From assembly GCA_963678675.1 (NCBI GenBank), contig OY783200.1:11271431-11335430 (forward strand): a stretch of 64,000 nucleotides of DNA. The letters run 5' to 3'. This DNA comes from Xiphydria camelus. Taxonomy: Eukaryota; Arthropoda; Insecta; Hymenoptera; Xiphydriidae. Position 1 is the first letter of the stretch; the number at the start of each line of letters is the position of its first letter. Under the pieces are notes generated by a model that was not told the origin of the DNA, ran no database searches, and saw only the letters and a program-made list of their open reading frames with translations. A program made the translations under genes and the position numbers. Positions 58,523-64,000 of this stretch are shown in pieces.

Positions 58523-59745
58523 ATGGATTTCTCGACATTACCACTCACGGCACTCTCTATACAGACCCCCCACCCCCCCCAAAGATGTGATCGCGACACT
58601 GTTAAACCCTAAAAAGTGCATCCCAACAGACAGTGGCCTACCAAGGTAAAGAATTACACCAACATTGCAATTCTTCATATTTCACATTCAACGTTTGTCA
58701 TTTCATCTATTTTTTATTAACAATTGTACGCTAAAAATCGTATAGGGATTGGAGGGGACTCGTACATTTAACAGGCATAAAAGGAGAAACGATGCCTTCC
58801 CTTGCTTCAAAACCAAATCCTTGCAATTGCATAATAGAGAGTATGCAGAAGAAATAGAAAAATTTTTGTGTGAAAGATCTGCTCGATATGTTGGAGAAAT
58901 TAGGTAGGGGAGACATCCTTGAGGACACAGAAACTTTGATAGGTACGCGATACAAGAATTTCCCTTTGATCCTCTTATTTATCAATTATTAAAGTTTATT
59001 TAGAGCGATTATTGATATTTTTCCCTGGCTTTTTCCATATTGTAGTAAAAGATGCCGAGAAATTCACAACATTTCTGGAAATATGTCAAACACCAGCTTT
59101 GGAAAGTGGAGACAATGACAATGAGAATTTGACCATCGGTGAGTTACTGTTGCCTAAATGTATTTTTAAATAATTGTTCAGTGCGTTATGTTCCCCTTAA
59201 CAAATTTCAGACGACGTTCAAAGATCGTTACAAGGATTAAAAAACCGCATTACGACGCTTTCCTTTTATACGCAGACGAGGATAAAGATTTTGCGAAGGA
59301 GATTATAGAAAATCTAGAGAATAAGTATAAGAAGAAGGTAATTGTCGCGATTTTTATTTTACTCTCGTGGCCACATAAGAAATGTATAGGATTATTAAAT
59401 TATTGCCTGTTTTTTTAGCTTTGCTTGAAGGATCGAGATTTGATCGGAGGTACATTCGAACACGATGCGGTCATGCGATTAATATCGGACCGCTGCAACC
59501 GAATAATTGTAGTAGTATCGCCGAATTTTTTGAATTGTTCGACAAATAAATTCTTCTTAAATTACGCTCAAGCCTTAGGAATTGGTAAATTGAAATTCAC
59601 AATATATTTATCGCATGCAGATTTAGTAATAAAAGAAATACACCACCACCTGTTCAAAATCTGTTACAGATACCCGGAGAAGAAAAGTAATACCGTGCTT
59701 GTATACAAAAGGTGTCAAATTCCGCGGGAATTATGCGACGCGTAA
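58523..59745 (+). pseudogene. Myd88: MyD88-like gene, unit 11 (class B)
   Basis: Eight-C tract and amber codon. GTATAC in exon 6 as in unit 5, but without unit 5's extra TGA, so that stop arose after the duplication. Confidence 0.85.
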
Positions 59746-60134
59746 TTAAACGAACGCGCGTGTCGAGCAAGAGACACTTTACCGCCATTTTGCAGATGGC
59801 ACTTCGAGCGTGCGACGCGCATGCGCAGTCCTCGTAAAGGAGTGCATCGCTCCGAGTCACGAGTACATCACGACCATCGCCTGAAGTGTAGTAAGGTTGT
59901 TTTGAGTTGCATATGGTAAAATTTCATCACGCGAAACGGGCAAGGTTATTATTCGTACGATTACTTTATTAAATTAAAAAATTAAGCGGGAGAAAATAAC
60001 TAAATATTAAACTGCTAATTCGAAAAAGAATGTGTCTCCATATCGTATAAAAAGTGTTTGGAGGTTAAATGCAAACGAAACGTCACTTAAATTTTTCGGA
60101 GTAACAATTATAGATCAAAAGTAAATCATTTCAG

Positions 60135-61357
60135 ATGGATTTCTCGACATTACCACTCACGGCACTCTCTATACAGACCCCCCACCCCCCCAAATATGTG
60201 ATCGCGACACTGTTAAACCCTAAAAAGTGCATCCCAACAGACAGTGGCCTACCAAGGTAAAGAATTACACCAACGTTGCAATTCTTCATATTTCACATTC
60301 AACGTTTGTCATTTCATCTATTTTTTATTAACAATTGTACGCTAAAAATCGTATAGGGATTGGAGGGGACTCGTACATTTAACAGGCATAAAAGGAGAAA
60401 CGATGCCTTCCCTTGCTTCAAAACCAAATCCTTGCAATTGCATAATAGAGAGTATGCAGAAGAAAGAGAAAAATTTTTGTGTGAAAGATCTGCTCGATAT
60501 GTTGGAGAAATTAGGTAGGGGAGACATCCTTGAGGACACAGAATCTTTGATAGGTACGCGATACAAGAATTTCCCTTTGATCCTCTTATTTATCAATTAT
60601 TAAAGTTTATTTAGAGCGATTATTGATATTTTTCCCTGGCTTTTTCCATATTGTAGTAAAAGATGCCGAGAAATTCACAACATTTCTGGAAATATGTCAA
60701 ACACCAGCTTTGGAAAGTGGAGACAATGACAATGAGAATTTGACCATCGGTGAGTTACTGTTGCCTAAATGTATTTTTAAATAATTGTTCAGTGCGTTAT
60801 GTTCCCCTTAACAAATTTCAGACGACGTTCAAAGATCGTTACAAGGATTAAAAAACCGCATTACGACGCTTTCCTTTTATACGCAGACGAGGATAAAGAT
60901 TTTGCGAAGGAGATTATAGAAAATCTAGAGAATAAGTATAAGAAGAAGGTAATTGTCGCGATTTTTATTTTACTCTCGTGGCCACATAAAAAATGTATAG
61001 GATTATTAAATTATTGCCTTTTTTTTTTAGCTTTGCTTGAAGGATCGAGATTTGATCGGAGGTACATTCGAACACGATGCGGTCATGCGATTAATATCGG
61101 ACCGCTGCAACCGAATAATTGTAGTAGTATCGCCGAATTTTTTGAATTGTTCGGCAAATAAATTCTTCTTAAATTACGCTCAAGCCTTAGGAATTGGTAA
61201 ATTGAAATTCACAATATATTTATCGCATGCAGATTTAGTAATAAAAGAAATACACCACCACCTGTTCAAAATCTGTTACAGATACCCGGAGAAGAAAAGT
61301 AATACCGTGCTTGTGTACAAAAGGTGTCAAATTCCGCGGGAATTATGCGACGCGTAA
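60135..61357 (+). pseudogene. Myd88: MyD88-like gene, unit 12 (class A, death domain open)
   Basis: Seven-C tract, GAG codon and ESL as in unit 6. Intron 4 has one extra T, which by chance opens a 120-codon unspliced frame from 60799. A-run offset before the TIR domain remains. Confidence 0.85.
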
Positions 61358-61746
61358 TTAAACGAACGCGCGTGTCGAGCAAGAGACACTTTACCGCCAT
61401 TTTGCAGATGGCACTTCGAGCGTGCGACGCGCATGCGCAGTCCTCGTAAAGGAGTGCATCGCTCCGAGTCACGAGTACATCACGAACATCGCCTGAAGTG
61501 TAGTAAGGTTGTTTTGAGTTGCATATGGTAAAATTTCATCACGCGAAACGGGCAAGGTTATTATTCGTACGATTACTTTATTAAATTAAAAAATTAAGCG
61601 GGAGAAAATAACTAAATATTAAACTGCTAATTCGAAAAAGAATGTGTCTCCATATCGTATAAAAAGTGTTTGGAGGTTAAATGCAAACGAAACGTCACTT
61701 AAATTTTTCGGAGTAATAATTATAGATCAAAAGTAAATCATTTCAG

Positions 61747-62969
61747 ATGGATTTCTCGACATTACCACTCACGGCACTCTCTATACAGACCCCCCACCCC
61801 CCCCAAAGATGTGATCGCGACACTGTTAAACCCTAAAAAGTGCATCCCAACAGACAGTGGCCTACCAAGGTAAAGAATTACACCAACATTGCAATTCTTC
61901 ATATTTCACATTCAACGTTTGTCATTTCATCTATTTTTTATTAACAATTGTACGCTAAAAATCGTATAGGGATTGGAGGGGACTCGTACATTTAACAGGC
62001 ATAAAAGGAGAAACGATGCCTTCCCTTGCTTCAAAACCAAATCCTTGCAATTGCATAATAGAGAGTATGCAGAAGAAATAGAAAAATTTTTGTGTGAAAG
62101 ATCTGCTCGATATGTTGGAGAAATTAGGTAGGGGAGACATCCTTGAGGACACAGAAACTTTGATAGGTACGCGATACAAGAATTTCCCTTTGATCCTCTT
62201 ATTTATCAATTATTAAAGTTTATTTAGAGCGATTATTGATATTTTTCCCTGGCTTTTTCCATATTGTAGTAAAAGATGCCGAGAAATTCACAACATTTCT
62301 GGAAATATGTCAAACACCAGCTTTGGAAAGTGGAGACAATGACAATGAGAATTTGACCATCGGTGAGTTACTGTTGCCTAAATGTATTTTTAAATAATTG
62401 TTCAGTGCGTTATGTTCCCCTTAACAAATTTCAGACGACGTTCAAAGATCGTTACAAGGATTAAAAAACCGCATTACGACGCTTTCCTTTTATACGCAGA
62501 CGAGGATAAAGATTTTGCGAAGGAGATTATAGAAAATCTAGAGAATAAGTATAAGAAGAAGGTAATTGTCGCGATTTTTATTTTACTCTCGTGGCCACAT
62601 AAGAAATGTATAGGATTATTAAATTATTGCCTGTTTTTTTAGCTTTGCTTGAAGGATCGAGATTTGATCGGAGGTACATTCGAACACGATGCGGTCATGC
62701 GATTAATATCGGACCGCTGCAACCGAATAATTGTAGTAGTATCGCCGAATTTTTTGAATTGTTCGACAAATAAATTCTTCTTAAATTACGCTCAAGCCTC
62801 AGGAATTGGTAAATTGAAATTCACAATATATTTATCGCATGCAGATTTAGTAATAAAAGAAATACACCACCACCTGTTCAAAATCTGTTACAGATACCCG
62901 GAGAAGAAAAGTAATACCGTGCTTGTGTACAAAAGGTGTCAAATTCCGCGGGAATTATGCGACGCGTAA
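61747..62969 (+). pseudogene. Myd88: MyD88-like gene, unit 13 (class B)
   Basis: Eight-C tract and amber codon. Combines CSTNKF (as in units 3, 5, 9 and 11) with AQASGI (as in units 2, 7 and 8), which suggests exchange between variants. Confidence 0.85.
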
Positions 62970-63356
62970 TTAAACGAACGCGCGTGTCGAGCAAGAGACA
63001 CTTTACCGCCATTTTGCAGATGGCACTTCGAGCGTGCGACGCGCATGCGCAGTCCTCGTAAAGGAGTGCATCGCTCCGAGTCACGAGTACATCACGACCA
63101 TCGCCTGAAGTGTAGTAAGGTTGTTTTGAGTTGCATATGGTAAAATTTCATCACGCGAAACGGGCAAGGTTATTATTCGTACGATTACTTTATTAAATTA
63201 AAAAATTAAGCGGGAGAAAATAACTAAATATTAAACTGCTAATTCGAAAAAGAATGTGTCTCCATATCGTATAAAGTGTTTGGAGGTTAAATGCAAACGA
63301 AACGTCACTTAAATTTTTCGGAGTAATAATTATAGATCAAAAGTAAATCATTTCAG

Positions 63357-64000
63357 ATGGATTTCTCGACATTACCACTCACGGCACTCTCTATACAGAC
63401 CCCCCACCCCCCCCCCAAAGATGTGATCGCGACACTGTTAAACCCTAAAAAGTGCATCCCAACAGACAGTGGCCTACCAAGGTAAAGAATTACACCAACA
63501 TTGCAATTCTTCATATTTCACATTCAACGTTTGTCATTTCATCTATTTTTTATTAACAATTGTACGCTAAAAATCGTATAGGGATTGGAGGGGACTCGTA
63601 CATTTAACAGGCATAAAAGGAGAAACGATGCCTTCCCTTGCTTCAAAACCAAATCCTTGCAATTGCATAATAGAGAGTATGCAGAAGAAATAGAAAAATT
63701 TTTGTGTGAAAGATCTGCTCGATATGTTGGAGAAATTAGGTAGGGGAGACATCCTTGAGGACACAGAAACTTTGATAGGTACGCGATACAAGAATTTCCC
63801 TTTGATCCTCTTATTTATCAATTATTAAAGTTTATTTAGAGCGATTATTGATATTTTTCCCTGGCTTTTTCCATATTGTAGTAAAAGATGCCGAGAAATT
63901 CACAACATTTCTGGAAATATGTCAAACACCAGCTTTGGAAAGTGGAGACAATGACAATGAGAATTTGACCATCGGTGAGTTACTGTTGCCTAAATGTATT
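63357..64000 (+). pseudogene. Myd88: MyD88-like gene, unit 14 (partial at window end)
   Basis: Exons 1-3 visible, cut by the window end. The C tract has ten Cs, which brings exon 1 back in frame compared with eight, but the amber codon in exon 2 remains. Leader deletion CGTATAAAGTG as in unit 7. Confidence 0.8.

Larger units (their letters stand above)
42184..64000 (+). repeat. Tandem array of 1.61-kb MyD88-bearing units (13 full, 1 partial)
   Basis: Units start with CATATGGTAAAATTTCATCAC at 42184, 43795, 45407, 47019, 48630, 50242, 51853, 53463, 55075, 56687, 58298, 59910, 61522 and 63134. Lengths are 1610-1612 bp, all head to tail on the plus strand, nearly identical. The array continues past the window. 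Each unit carries a leader with an acceptor before the ATG, six exon-like blocks of a MyD88-type gene lacking its 3' end, and a CpG-rich segment with YY1- and NRF1-like motifs. Variants define two classes and a 9,668-bp higher-order period (units 3-6 match 9-12). Confidence 0.97.

Noticed and set aside
60799..61161. 120-codon frame in unit 12 that looks like a longer TIR gene
   Set aside because: It arises only because one extra T in intron 4 keeps the unspliced frame open; the splice sites are unchanged and the second half is in the wrong frame for TIR.
42184..64000. Regular repeats considered as a CRISPR-like array
   Set aside because: Units are 1.6 kb, coding, eukaryotic in splice signals and nearly identical throughout, with no unique spacers.

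Overview
The window looks like a transposon-dense insect nuclear region. It has spliced, intron-poor fragments, GT-AG introns of 70-100 bp, and nested Ty3/gypsy, BEL/Pao, mariner, Helitron and other DNA-transposon remnants. A Toll-pathway adaptor sequence (MyD88) most resembles the hymenopteran form as I remember it, so an ant, wasp or bee is the best guess; that is inference. I see no bacterial operon, CRISPR array or rRNA gene.

Layout. 0-10.9 kb: decayed DNA-transposon coding fragments (harbinger-like, PIN-nuclease type, C2H2/LEG type), a small Helitron, two foldback elements, and a spliced minus-strand gene of unknown function. 11.8-16.6 kb: plus-strand Ty3/gypsy element with a 5' LTR, gag, protease and the integrase C-terminus. 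Most of its RT/RNase H is replaced by unrelated sequence and a 99-bp hairpin tandem repeat. 16.8-37.9 kb: a minus-strand Ty3/gypsy element bounded by two 545-bp LTRs. Its pol is split by a mariner element with clean TA duplications, and about 13.4 kb of foreign DNA lies between its gag and pol. That insert holds an Academ-like element with long inverted arms (23.26-28.65 kb) and a Sola-like element with ATAT duplications (29.29-35.31 kb), which itself contains a DDE_1-type element with TCA duplications. 37.9-42.2 kb: 5' half of a BEL/Pao element on the minus strand.

From 42.18 kb to the window end is the most striking feature: at least 13 complete and one partial head-to-tail copies of a 1,610-1,612 bp unit. 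Each holds six exon-like blocks of a MyD88-type adaptor (N-terminus, death domain, TIR domain). The copies fall into two classes. Five (units 1, 4, 6, 10, 12) have an open N-terminus and death domain. The other nine carry an amber codon in the death domain, and eight of those also have a C-tract frameshift in exon 1. In every unit that reaches exon 4, the death-domain frame and the TIR frame are offset by one base at the same point, a heptamer A AAA AAC lying in the zero frame. That is the form of a -1 ribosomal frameshift site, but it is also what a one-base loss from an A-run would give. All complete copies lose the end of the TIR domain, and the truncated gene end runs directly into CpG-rich sequence with YY1-like and NRF1-like motifs that look like the promoter of the next unit.

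The array shows a higher-order period of 9,668 bp (units 3-6 match 9-12), as expected for recent unequal exchange. Whether it is a pseudogene array, an expressed source of death-domain-only decoys, or partly an assembly artefact cannot be settled from the sequence alone.
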